DNA of 64,000 nucleotides from NCBI GenBank assembly GCA_963513935.1, contig OY740768.1, forward strand, positions 47,959,142 through 48,023,141, written 5' to 3'. Below are positions 23,782 through 36,275 of the stretch, one piece after another; positions within the stretch are counted from its first letter, which is position 1; every line of letters begins with the position of its first letter. The notes beneath the pieces are model-generated. The model did not search any database and was not told the DNA's origin. It was given only the letters and a program-made list of their open reading frames with translations. The DNA is from Aphrophora alni (taxonomy: Eukaryota > Arthropoda > Insecta > Hemiptera > Aphrophoridae). The position numbers and the translations under genes are program-made.

Positions 23782-25160
23782 AGACCTACTCTTTTAAAAC
23801 TTCGAATGTATGTCTATCGTGTGCAGTCTGTGTTGAGGTGATTTCCAATTAACCGCGAGTTTTTTTTCGACTGCAAAAATTGTTTGAGAAAAAGGCCAGT
23901 TTACCAGATGTACCGCGAATTTATACAAAGAACCTCTTTCAGACCGTCAAATGACAGTGTGTTTTTTCAAGTGAGCGAACAGGGCAGTTTTGTATTTTCT
24001 CGCTTCTCGGTTCTTCAACAACAAAATTGTGGGTTAAACCAGTTTTAGAATCATCCAGTTGCCCCGAGGTAGGTTTATTAAAAAACACACACGCGAATTC
24101 GTCGAAATATTGATTTGAATAGGCCAAAACAAATCGTCATTTTCCTAACGTATTCAACGGCCCTTTGCTCATAAATTATAATTTATATTGTGCAACATTG
24201 TTAGTGGTATTTGATTATTAGTGTATATCAAAGATGACTTGTGCTGTTAACTAGGCTAACGTTTAAAGATATCTATTTGTCGAACGATTGATACTGTGGC
24301 TGATGGATCATGTTTAACCTTAGTATGAGGACACTTCCAAATTATATAACCCTCTGACTAAATAATGTCTTTGATAATTAAGTTGCCAGTTTAACGCGGT
24401 AGCTCTACATCCCAAACGTTTGGACAGGTTTTAAATAAATTTGGAATGTACAGTAGGATAATTTTTCTTATTACGAGACTTCTCCTCATTTACTCAATAA
24501 TTCAAAATGTTGAGTATCTGCTATAAAACATAAAAATTACGATTTTCTCAAAACTGGCCTTTAAGGATTGATTAAATTTTGTACAAGTGTAGCCCCTAAT
24601 AAAACATTTTGAGATCTCTTTTTTAAAACTTCTGTTCGTCAATTATAAGAAAGATGAAATCAGTATAGGCTGTAATAAATCAGTTTTTTTTTTTCGCTAA
24701 ACCTATCTAACGTCTTACAGCGATGCTTTCCTTACAGATTAATTACTTCAGTTCTTATGATTTTTTTATAGACCTAACAATATTCACACAAATCTATGTT
24801 GTGTGTGTGTAAAAAAAACAAAAAAAAACAAGTGTTTAGTTTGAAAATATTTCTTTATTAATTATTTGAATGAACACCAAGTAAAATATTTTTAGCAGGA
24901 GGATTCCTAATGTTGAAAAATAAATTCTTTTTTTTTGTAATAACAGGAATTCGTCAAGCTTTAAAGTATGTACAACAATATAATTAACATAAATTTCACG
25001 TAAAAATTTATCTTCTATTCGAGTAAAAATACCATTGCTTCATGTTTTCAAATTTAAGAAGGCTGCATTTTATCTTCAGTATATCCCAGTGATATGTTAA
25101 TTTTATTTTCGTGAAAAATATACATATGCTGATCTATAGACTTCCACGGTCACAAACATC
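23782..25160. other. Spacer with a GC-richer patch, no gene confirmed
   Basis: The patch 23782-24160 is richer in GC than its surroundings and holds a 62-codon minus-strand frame at 23939-24127 starting MAYSNQYFDEFAC with no recognised domain. The remainder to 25160 is AT-rich with no feature. The patch could be an exon fragment or a transposon piece. Confidence 0.35.
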
Positions 25161-25625
25161 ATTATGATCTTGTTCTTCGGGGTTCGACCGCGTCTATATT
25201 GTCTGCACGTTGAGTACAATACAGATAAGTCAGGACATATTTATGGAAAGGTTTGAAGAAAAAGCTTTGGAAACAGCAACACTTAAACCTAAACTGTTTT
25301 TAAGATATGTAGATGACACCTTTATAGTATGGCCACACGGAATGAACACGTTGAAAGGTTTTCTAGACCATTTAAATTCAATTAACCCGAAAATTCAGTT
25401 CACTATGGAAGTAGAAGAGACGGAAAACTGAAATTCTTAGATGTATTGGTTATTAGGAAAGACGACGTCCACTCCCAGGACTATATAAGTTCAGGCCTAT
25501 GATGGCTCGCTTCACTTGACATTTGTTAAGCCTTGAGAATATACATCTAAGTGCCCGAAACGTCGGCTGTACTCAACGTGCAGACAATATTGACGCGTTC
25601 GAACCCCGAAGAACAAGATCATAAT
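25161..25625 (+). mobile_element. Penelope-like element fragment with 57-bp inverted ends
   Basis: Two 57-bp near-perfect inverted repeats (25161-25217 and 25569-25625, two mismatches seen) flank a reverse transcriptase fragment. Just inside the right repeat is CCCGAAACGTCGG, and CCTATGATGGCT lies about 70 bp upstream. Similar words occur in the LTR-like ends of Penelope-like elements, where a hammerhead ribozyme often lies. The ribozyme core here looks degenerate. The element is heavily truncated. Confidence 0.75.
25210..25490 (+). pseudogene. Penelope-like reverse transcriptase fragment, frameshifted
   Basis: The frame encodes MERFEEKALETA, then LFLRYVDDTFIVW with the YVDD catalytic motif, then FLDHLN and IQFTMEVEE. 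After a stop at 25429-25431 the adjacent frame continues as GKLKFLDVLVIRKDD. This order (MExFE, RYVDDTF, FLxxLN, IxFTxExE, LxFLDVLVxR) is characteristic of Penelope-like reverse transcriptases, which copy element RNA at nicked target DNA. Only the region around motifs C to E remains; the fingers, earlier RT motifs and any GIY-YIG endonuclease are absent. Confidence 0.85.
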
Positions 25626-25772
25626 ATACATATTCATTCTCCTCCCAGATTTCTATTCAAGTAAATCTTAATTACCGTTATTAATGAAATTATCTACTTT
25701 TTATCGTCTCCCCAACCACTTTAACCTAGTGAACATTTAGATACCTTTAATCTCTATCTTTAAGCACTATCT

Positions 25773-26210
25773 TTAAGCATAATTAGTAAGATTATTAAGA
25801 GTACACAATTATTGTTTTGAAATTAAATTAGCTAAATTATTGTTTTTACTATTATTATAGGTTACGATACTATACATAACATTCATGTTAACTTTAAATT
25901 CTATAAATTTAATTTTTGAACATAAAAGTGGATTTAATAAGTAATTATTTAAGTAATAACTTCTATATTTAAGCATAATTAATTAGTAAGTTTATTAACA
26001 GTACCCAATTATTGTTATGAAATTATATTGGCTAAATTAGTGTTGTTAAAAGTTTACGATACTATTCATAAAATTCATGTTTACTTTAAATTCTGTAAAT
26101 TTACTTTTAGAACATAAAAGGGGATTTAATAAGTACTTATTTTAGTAATAAGTTCTATATTTAAGCAAAATTAGTAAGTTTATTAACAGTATATAATTGT
26201 TGATTTTTAA
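25773..26210. repeat. Tandem repeat, period 192-196 bp, about 2.3 copies
   Basis: Copies begin at TTAAGCATAATTAGTAAG (25773), again near 25969, and as TTAAGCAAAATTAGTAAG near 26161. Shared words include GAACATAAAAG, GGATTTAATAAGTA and TTCATGTT. The copies are diverged. Confidence 0.85.
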
Positions 26211-26779
26211 TTTTTATGGCCCGTTTTTAAATGATGTTCGTGTTTAAAGGCCAGTTTAAGAAAATAATTTTTACCTTTATTAGGTTATTATTACCTTAAA
26301 ATTAAAATAGCGATTTTAAAAGGGAGTCATGACAAAATATCAATTTTATCAGAACCATAGTTTCCTCCCAGCAAATGAAATATATCGTAGAACTTATTCA
26401 TATTGAATATTGATCATTCACACTATGAAGAATCTTAAGTCACACGTGAGCTTAGGCATAGTATAGTTATAGGTGAACTGTGGGAAGTGGCAATGGGCGT
26501 GGCATAAGTGCAGTGATAAAGAACCAGGGCTTAAGGGAAATATATAATTAGATAATAATTTGAAGTTATCTTTAAATTGAAGGTATTAAAGTGTAAATAT
26601 ATGAACTTTAATCGTTGCTCAGTGCTTTTATTGTCTAAAATTATGAACAAGTGGAAAAAAATCAATTTTTAATAAAAATTTTAGGCTACAAGTATTAGTT
26701 ACAAATTTCGAGCAGAGAGTAGTAATATATGTAGGCGTAATAGTGAGATTTATAAGTAGAAACTGTAACACAATTCACA
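26211..26779. other. Spacer before the satellite
   Basis: AT-rich, no gene recognised. Isolated satellite-like words (GGCCCGTTTTT, AAAGGCCAGTTT) already occur near 26218-26255. Confidence 0.5.
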
Positions 26780-29700
26780 TTTCATAGTCCATTATTGATG
26801 TTTTATAGAAATTTTGACCGTTTTTTCATAGATTTTCATGTTTTAAGACGAGTTTTGGACCGTATTTGACCATTTTGGACACAGTTTTAGGTGCTAATTT
26901 TCGGCCTTTTTTGGTATCATTTTTTGACTCCTTTTTGGGGCCTAAATGGGCTTTTCTGGGGTTAATTTTTAAGCCATTTTTTCGGTCATTTTCGGGCTCA
27001 TTTTTAGAGCAATTATTTGGTTCATTTTTAGGGGCTCATTTGGCCAGTTTTAGACTGATTTTTACATTTTTGATCCGTTTTTGACTCATATTCATGTTTA
27101 ATTGCCAGTTTTAGACCAACCTTTTTTCAAGGCCGGTTTTTGAATGATTTTAACCTTCCAGCACCAGGTTTTGATCGATATTCACGTTTCAAGGCCAGTT
27201 TTTTGGGTTGATTTTCACTTTTCATAATACATTATTGACGTATATTCATGTTTCAAAAACATTTTTGAATGATTTTTGATAGATATTTCACTTTATATTC
27301 GAGTTTTAGACTTATTTTCACCATTTTGGGATCATTTTTAGGTGCACATTTTCGGCCCTTTTTGCTATAATTTTTGGGCCCGTTTTTGGGCTCTTTTTGG
27401 GCTTTTTTAGCCATCATTTAGTGCTTTTTATTGGGCTCATTTTTAGGGGCTCATTTTGGGGCCATATTTACAGCTCATTTTCTGGCCCTTTTGGGCTTAA
27501 TTTAAGGGGCTCATTTAGGACCTATTTTGGGGTTCATTTGGCCAGTTTTGGACTGATTTGTATGGTCGTGTTTGACTGATATTCATGTTTTATAGCCAGT
27601 TTTAGACTGACCTTTCTAAGGCCAGTTTTTGACTGATTTTAAACTTCTATCGCCAGATTTTAAAGGAGACTCACGTTTCTAGGCCAGTTTTAGTATACTC
27701 ACGTTTCACTATTCATAGTTCAATATTGACGTATATTCATGTTTCATAGCCAGTTTTAAAAGATTTTTGATAGTCTTTTGCGTTTTAAGTCGAGTTTTGG
27801 ACAGTATTAGACCGATCTCTTCAAGGCCCCTTTTTTAGTGATTTTCAACATCTATCGCCATTTTACGATTGATCTTTACAATTCAAGGCCATTTTTGAAC
27901 TCATTTTCACCAATTATCTCCAATTTTTTATCTTTATTCACGTTTCAAAAGCAGTTTTGTACAGAGTTTCACCTTTCATGGCCCGTTTATGGACTTATAT
28001 TCACATTTAATGGTAATTTTAAGACCGATCTTTTCATGGTCAGTTTTGTACTGATTTTCACCTTTTATCGTCAGTTTTTGATATTTCCTTATGTTTCAAG
28101 GCTAGTTTTGATCTGATTTCTACCTTTTATGACCCGTTTATGAATGATATTCTTGTTTAAAGGCCAGTTTTAGACCGACATCTTCAAGGCCATTTTTTGA
28201 CTGATTTTAACCTTCTATCACCAGGTTTGATCGATCTTTACGTTTCAAGACCGGTTTGGACTGATTTTCACATTTCATAATCCATTATTGAATTTTTTCA
28301 TGTTTCATGGCCAGTTTTTTACAGATTTTCAATGTTCAAGGCCCGTTCTTGACTGATTACCCCTTTTATCACTAGGTGTTGATCTATATTTTCAATTTCA
28401 ATTTTGAGACATGTTGATATTAAACAACAAGAATAAACATATATTCATGTTTCATGGCCAGTTTTGGCCGATTTTTGATAGATTTTTACATTTTAAATTT
28501 TTGAGCTATTTTGGGCTCATTTTTGGGCAATTTTTTTAGGCCTTTTTTGCTCATTTCTATTTTTTCATTTTGTTCCCTTTATGGGGCAGATTTGGCCAGT
28601 TTTGGACAGATTTTTACATTTTATGGCCCGTTTTTTACTGGTATCCATGTTCAATTGCCTGTTTTAGACCGATATTTTCAAGGCAGGTTTTTTACTGATT
28701 TTAACCATCTATTACCAGGTTTCGATCGATATTCTTGTTTCAAGGACAGTTTTGGACTGATTACATTTTATAGTCCATTATTGACGTATATTCATGTTTC
28801 ATAGCCATTTTTGAATGATTTTTGATAGATTTCTCACATTTTGAGTGGAGTTTTGGACTGATTTTCACCATTTTGTTCTCATTTTTAGGGGCACATTTTC
28901 GGCCCTTTTTGCTATCATTTTGGACCCTTTTGGGATCTTTTTGGGCTTTTTTAGGGGCACATATTCGGCCCTTTTTGCTATCTTTTTCCGGTCCTTTTTG
29001 GGTTAATTTTTGGGCCCTTTTTCGAGTTCTTTTTGTGGGCCCGTTTTTGGGCCTTTTTGGGCTTCATTTAAGGGGCTCAATTAGGGTCCTTTTTGGGGTT
29101 CATTTAGCCACTTTAGGACTGCTTCGTCCATTATATGGCCGGTATTTGACTGATTTTTGTATAACCGGTTTTAGACCGACATTTCCAAGGCCAACTTTTG
29201 ACTGATTTTAACCTTCTATCACCAGGTTGTGTTCGATATACGTTTCAAGGCCAGTTTTGGACTGATTTTCACCATTTTGGTCTCATTTTTAGGGGCACAT
29301 TTTCGGCCATCAATGTATTTGCTATCAAATTTTTGCTATCTACTATGTGGGCTCATTTTTGGGCCTTTTTGTGCTTATTATTAGGGGCTCATTTTTAGGC
29401 AATTTTTTGGGCTCTTTATGGGCCCTTTTGGCCCAGTTCATTTGGCCAGTTTATTACTGCTTTGTCCATTATATGGCCGGTTATTGACAGATATTTATGT
29501 TACGTAGCCAGTTTTTGACCGACCTTTCTATGGCCAGCTTTTGACTGATTTTAACCTTCTCTCATCAGGTTTTGATCGATATTCACGTTTCAAGGGCAGT
29601 TTTGGACTGATTTTCACTATTCTTAGTCTATTATTGACGTATATTCATGTTTCATGGACAGTTTTGACGGATTACCCCGTTTATGGACTTATATTTACAT

Positions 29701-32700
29701 ATAATGGCCGCTTTTAGACCGATCTCTTTATGGGCAGTTTTGTACAGATTTACACATTTTATCCCCAGGTTTTGATCTATATTGTCAATTCGAGACCTGT
29801 TTTCGACAATTTTTAATATTTCATAGCCCGTTTAAAGCGTATTTTTATGTTTAATGGCCAGTTTTGACTAATTTTTGATAGATTTTTACATTTAAATTAT
29901 TGGGCCAATTTGGGCTTTTTTGGGCCGTTTTTGGTCTCATTTTTGAGGCCTTTTTTTGTCTCCTTCTTGAGTCCTTTTTACTGCTCATTTTAGGGGCTCA
30001 TTTTGGGCCCTTTTCGGGCAGATTTGGCCAGTTTTGGACCGATTTTCACTTTTTATGGCCGGTTTATGAGTGATATTCATGTTTAATTGCCAGTTTTAGA
30101 CCGACTTTTTCAAGTCCATTTTTGACTGATTTTAACCTTCTATCACCAGGTTTTGATCGATATTCACCATTCAAGGACAGGTTTGGACTGATTTCCACAT
30201 TTCATAGTAAAATATTGACGTATATTCATGTTTCATAGCAATTTTTTAATGTTATTTGATATATTTTTCACGTATTAAGTCGAGATTTGAACTGATTTTC
30301 ACCAATTTGGTCTCATTTTTAGGGGAACTTTTTCGTCCCTTTTTGCTATCATATTTGCCCTCTTTTAGGCTCATTTATGGGCCCATTTTGGGTTTATTTT
30401 GGGCTTTTTTGGATCTCATTTAGGGTTTTTTATGGTGATCGTTTTTAAGCCCTTTTTAGGCTCATTTTTAGGGGCATATTTTGGGGCCATATTTTGGACT
30501 CATTTTTGGACACTTTAAAGGCTCAACTTTTGAGGTTTAATTGTCCAGTTTTGGACTGATTGCAAATTTTATGGCCGGTTTTTGACTGATATTTGTGTTT
30601 TATAGCCAGTTTTAGAGCGACCTTTCCAGGGTCAGTTTATGACTGATTTTAACCTTCTATCACCAATTTTTGATCGATATTCACATTTCAAGGCCAGTTT
30701 TGGACAGTCTTCCACTATTCATCGTCCATTATTGACGTATATTCATCTTTCATAGCTAGTTTTAAGTGATTTTTGATAGACTTTCACGTTTTATGTCGAG
30801 TTTTGGACTGATTCTCACCTTTTTGGGCTCATTTTTAGGGGCTCATTTTCGACCTTTTTTGGTATAATTTATGTTCCCTTTATGGGCTCTTTTTGGGCTT
30901 ATTTTGAGCCCTTTTTTCGGCTAATTTTTAGGGGATCTTTTTAGGCCCTTTTTGGGGCTTATATTAAGTGCTAACTTAGGGCACTCTTTGGGGGTCATTT
31001 GGCCAGTTTTGGACTGATTTTCTATTTCATAGTTCATTATCGACGTATATCCATGTTTAATAGCCAGTTTTGACTGATTTTAGACTGATTTTCCCCTTTT
31101 TTACATATTTAGACCGATCTCTTCAAGGCCCATTTTTACTGATTTTCCACATCTATCGCCAGTTTACTATTGATCTTTACATATCAAGGCCATTTTTTGA
31201 CTAATTTTTACCAATTATCTTCAATTTCTTATCGTTATTCACGGTTCAAGGCAATTTTGTACATACATTTACTTTTCATAGCCCGTTTATGGACTTATAT
31301 TCACATTTATTGGCCGTTTTTAGACAGATCTCTTCATGGGCAGTTTTCGACTGATTTTAACCTTCTACCTACCACCAGGTTCTGATCGATCTTCATGTGG
31401 TTTTGAACTGAATTTCATATTTCATAGCCCGTTTAAGACGTATATACATGTTTCATATCAATTTTTGAATGATTTTTTATTGATTTTTCACATTTTAGGT
31501 CAAGTTTTCGATTGATTTTCACCAATTTTGGCTCATTTTTTTGGCTTATTTTCGGCCCTTTTTGCTATAGTTTTGGGCATTTTTTAGGCTCATTTTCTGC
31601 CATCTTTGGGCTCATTTTTGGCCTCATTTTGTACCCTTTTTTGGGCTCATTTTTAGGGGATCTTTTTGGACCTAATTTTTAAGCCCTGTTTGGGCTTATT
31701 TCTAGGAGCTCATTTTTGGCCCTTTTTGGGGGCTTATATTAGGGGCTCATTTAGGCCACTCTTTGGGGTTCATTCGGACTGTTTGGGACTGATTTTACAT
31801 TTTGTGGCCGGTTTTTGACGTATATTTATGTTTAATAGCTTGTTTTGATAGATTTTCACGTTTTAAGTCGTGTTTATACTGATTTTCACCTTTTTGGAAG
31901 TTTTAGACCGATCTCTTCAAGGCCCATTTTTACTGATTTTCCACATCTATCGCCAGTTTACGATTGATCTTTACAATTCAAGGCCATTTTTGGAATAATT
32001 TTTACAAATTATCTTCAATTTTTTATCGTTATACACATTTCAAGGCAATTTTGTACAGATTTTTACCTTTTATACCCCGTTTATGGACTTATGCTCACAT
32101 GTAATGGCCGTTTTTAGACCGGTCTCTACATGCGCTCTATATTGTACTGATTTCACCTTTTATCACTAGGTTTAGATCGATATTTACGATTTTCACATTT
32201 TATGGCCCGTTTTTGAATGATATTCGTGTTTAAAGGGCAGTTTTAGACCGACCTCTTCAAGGACAGTTTTTGACTGATTTTAACCTTCTCTTACCAGGTT
32301 CTGATCGATATTCACTTTTCATGGCCAGTTTTTGACAGATTTTCAATCGTCAAGGCCCGTTTTAGACTGATTTACACATTTTATGACGAGGTTTTGATCT
32401 AGCCTATATTGTCAATTCGAGACCTGTTTGAACTATTATTCATGTTTCATATCCCGTCTAAAACTTATATTCATGTTTCATGGCCATTTTTGACACGTTA
32501 TTTGATAGATTTTTACATTTTAAAATTTTGGGCCATTTTGGGATCATTTTTGGGCCTATTTTGGTCTCATTTTTGAGGCCTTTTTTATCTCATTTTTGAG
32601 GCCTTTTTTATCTCATTTTTGAGGCCTTTTTTCTGCTCATTTTTAGGGGGTTAATTTTGGGCCCTTTTTGGGGCACATTAGCCAATTTCGCACCGATTTT

Positions 32701-35430
32701 CACTGTTTTTGAATGATATTCGTGTTTCAAGACCAGTTTTAGACCGACCTCTTCAAAGCCAATTTTTGACTGATATTAACCTTCTATCACTATGTTCTGG
32801 TCGATCTCAAAGGCCTGTTTTGGACTGATTTTCACATTTCATAATCCATTATTGACGTTGATTTAATGTTTCATGGCCAGTTTTTGGCAGATTTTCAATC
32901 TTCAAGGCCGTTTTTGACTGATTTACACCTTTTATCACCTATATTATCAATTCGAGACATGTTTTGATCTAAATTTCATATTTCATAGACCGTTTAGGAC
33001 GTATATTCATGTTTCATGGCCATTTTTGACGATTTTTGATAGATTTTTACATTTTAAAATTTGTCCCATTTTTTGGGTTAACTTTTGGGCCTTTTTTGGC
33101 TCATTTAAGGGACCTTTTTTGGCTTATTTTTGATAACTTTTGGGCTCATTTTTTGAGGCACATTTTGGGCTTTTTTTCTCATTTGGCCAGTTTTTGACTG
33201 ATTATTACATTTTATGGACCGTTTTTGATAGATATTCATGTTTAATTGCCGGTTTTAGACCGCATTTTTTATGGCCAGTTTTGTCTGATTTTCACCTTCT
33301 ATCACCAGGTTTTAGTCGATATTCATGTTTCAAGGCCAGTTTTGGACTGATTTTCCCCTTTCATAGTCCATAGCTAGTTTTGCTAGATTCTCACGTTTTA
33401 AGTCGATTTTGGGCTCATTTTCACCTTTTTGGACTCATTTTTAGAGACTCATTTTCGACCCTTTTTTGGTTTCATTTTTGGGGCTCATTTTGGGTTCTTT
33501 CAGTAGTTTAATTTTTAGCCCTTTCTTTGGCTCATATTAAGTATTTTGTACTCATTTTTCTGAGCTCATTTTGTGCCTTTTTTTGGGCTTATTTTTTAGC
33601 CATTTTGGAGCTTTTTTGTGCTTATTTATGGGGCTAATTTTGTTCCCTTAGGGGGGGGGTTTATTTGGCCAGGTTAGGACTGATTTTTACATTTTATGTC
33701 CCGTTTATGACTGATATTCATGTTTAATAGCCCGTTTTAGACGGACCATTGCAAGTCCTGTTTTGAATAATTTTAACCCTCTATCGATTTTCACGTTTCA
33801 AGGAAATATTTGGACTGATATTTACATATCATAGTCAATTATTGAAGTATCTTTCATTTTTCAGAGACAGTTATGACTGATTTTTGATAGATTTTCACTT
33901 TTTAAGTTAAGTTTTGGACTGATTTTCACCATTTTTCGTTCATTTTTGGTCCTTTTCAGTATCATTTTTTGCCCTTTTTTGCTCTATTTGGGGTTATTTT
34001 TGGGCGCTTTTGGGCTCATTTTCTGGCCTTTTATTTGCTCATTTTGGTCCCTTATTAGGGTTCATTTGGCCAGTTTTGGACTGATTTTTACATTTTATGG
34101 CCCGTTTTTGACTGATATTTATGTTTTTTGCCACTTTTACACATCATACTTTTTCAAGGCCGGTTTTTGACTGATTTTAACCCTCTATCACCAAGGTATG
34201 ATCGATATTCACTTTTCAAGGCCAGTTTTGGACTGTATTTCACATTTCATACTTCATTATTTACGTATATTCTTCTTTCATAGCTAGTTTTGACTAATTT
34301 TTGATAGATTTTTCAAAATTAGGTCGAGTTTTTGACTGATTTTCAAAATTTTGTATTCATTTTTAGGGGCTCATTTTCAACCCTTTTTTGGTATCTTTTT
34401 TGGGCTCATTTTGTGCCTTTTTTGGGATTTTTTTAGCCCTTTTGTGGGCTTATTTTTAGGGGCTCATTTTTGGCCCTGTTTGTGTCTCTTTTTTTAGCCC
34501 CTTTTGGGCTCATTTAAAGGGGCTCGATTTGTAGCTTTTTATGTTCTTATTTCTAAGCCCTTTTTTAGGCTCATTTTTTAGTTTTTTTGTTCTCATTTTG
34601 GGCCCTTTTTTGGACTCATTTGAAGCCCTTTTTTGAGCTCATTTTTGGGGCAAATTTTGGGCCATTTTATATACTTATTTTTTGGGTCTTTTTTTCTTAG
34701 CTCACTCTTGGGCCTTTTTGGCTCATTTTTTAACCTTTTTTAGACTCATTTTTAGGGGCACACTTTGGGCCCTCTTTGGGGCTTGTTTTTGCCCTTTTTG
34801 GAGCTTTTTAGGTCTTATTTTTTGCCCTTTATTCCGGCTCATTTATTAGTGTTTTTTTCTCATTTTTAGGTGCTCATTTTGGGCGCAATAATTGTCTCTT
34901 TTTTGATCAATTTTTGGGCCCTTTTATGGGCTCATTTTTTGGCAATTATTTTAAAACTATTTTAGGAACTCACTTTGGGCCCTTTTGTGGCTTATTTTGT
35001 CAATTTTGGAGTATTTTTTTAATTTTTGACTGATTTTCATGTTTAATTGCCAGTTTTTGACTGATTTTTATATTTCATAGTTCATTATTGACGTATATTC
35101 ATGTTTTATAGACAGATTTGACTGATTATTGATAGGTTTTTACGTTTTAAATCGAGTTATGGACTGATTTTAACCTTTTCAGACCGATCTCTTCAAGGCC
35201 AATTTTTTACTGATTTTCAACATCAATCGCCAGTTTTTGATTGATCTTTACATTTCAGTGCCATTTTTGGACTGATTTCCACCAATTATCTTAATTTTTT
35301 TATCGTTTTTCATGTTTCATGACTAGTATTGACAGATTTTTGAAACATTTTTAGATTTTAAATATTTGGGCCATTTTTTTTGGCTCATTTTTGAGACCTT
35401 TGTTGCTCATTTTTAGGGGGTCATTGAAAT
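26780..35430. repeat. 8.6-kb T-rich satellite with higher-order structure
   Basis: Plus strand is dominated by T with far fewer A. Two kinds of module alternate. The first is built of diverged monomers of about 30-32 bp sharing TTTTGGACTGATTTTCAC and ending in GGCCA. Recurrent neighbours in order are GACCGACCTTT, CCTTCTATCACCAGG, GATCGATATTCACG, TTATTGACGTATATTC and TGATAGATTTTCACG. The second is made of shorter units such as GGGCTCATTTTTAGGGG and CCCTTTTTGGG. TTGACGTATATTC anchors lie near 27232, 28778, 29631, 30213, 30730 and 35086, so the large unit is several hundred bp and variable. Phe/Leu-rich open frames on plus follow from composition and are not read as genes. Confidence 0.9.
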
Positions 35431-35435
35431 TTTTT

Positions 35436-35628
35436 TATAAGACCCTATAGAGCCTAAAGTGTGTTTATTTTATTTTTCTATTGTAGTAGAAAAGTTATAA
35501 TTTGATTAAATTTTTTTATTGGGGTGATAAAATAATGTTTATAACTTTTTTCCATAAATTTATGTATTATTGATCTTATTATATTGATTGCAAGATTGAG
35601 CTTCCTTAGGGATAACAGCGTAATTCTA
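35436..35628 (+). rRNA. rrnL: Mitochondrial 16S rRNA fragment 1 (NUMT)
   Basis: Contains the conserved AAGACCCTATAGAGC, TTTATTGGGGTGATAAAA and CCTTAGGGATAACAGCGTAA landmarks of the 3' half of the large-subunit rRNA. It breaks off right after GCGTAATT, where an insertion begins. It starts directly next to the T-rich satellite. Non-functional nuclear copy. Confidence 0.92.
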
Positions 35629-36275
35629 TTTATACTAGAAAACGTTTGTAATACTCGTAAACAATGTAAAACTAGATTTTCTATGGTCAAATTGACTTTC
35701 AATTGTAAGATAGCCTTCGATTTTTATGTTTTTTTTTTGTTCTTTCCCATACTGACTCCAAAATTATTTTTCAAACTTTGTTTTAATTACACTACTACAT
35801 TCTATCTATGAACCTTCCTGAATATACTTATATCTAGAAATTGGTATTCCATAAATATTACAATTTTTGATGATTTTTTGAAAATAAGCTGGCCAATTTC
35901 CCCTTTTTCGTAAAACAATTTTTTTAAATTTCGAAAATGTAACAAAAGTATCATTTTTTTCCCTACATATATTCACAAATAGTACACAAAACTTTTGTAT
36001 ATCTTAGAAAAAGGTGGTAAGCTATTGATTTTTGGTGATACAGGTTTTTCTGAAAAATGTTAACTTCATTTTTTGACATCTAACATACTTCCTCCAAAAT
36101 CGTTTCAAAATAAAAAAAATATTATTACCTAGATAAATTCTATGCATCATTCTGAGAAAAATGTTGTCTTATAAATTAGGTTTTGAGTAAAAATAATATA
36201 TTTTATTATTTTTTAAACAAACGAAGAAAATTAACATTGCTAAGTTTTGCCATATCTAGGGTTAAATTAGTAGTA
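35629..36275. mobile_element. 647-bp insertion inside NUMT 16S
   Basis: Unrelated AT-rich sequence separates GCGTAATT from AGTTTGCGACCTCG; only about 30 nt lie between those landmarks in a normal insect 16S gene. No coding motif or clear terminal repeats were seen. It is either a transposon insertion after the NUMT arrived or filler captured at the time of joining. Confidence 0.6.

Noticed and set aside
28822..29205. 127-codon plus-strand open frame (and similar frames at 26866, 27397, 28511, 33140) rich in Phe, Leu and Gly.
   Set aside because: They are by-products of the T-rich satellite; frames start and stop with the repeat phase and there is no domain.
26780..35430. A CRISPR array or phage-like repeat array.
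   Set aside because: The genome is eukaryotic; repeat units are diverged, of uneven length and without unique spacers.
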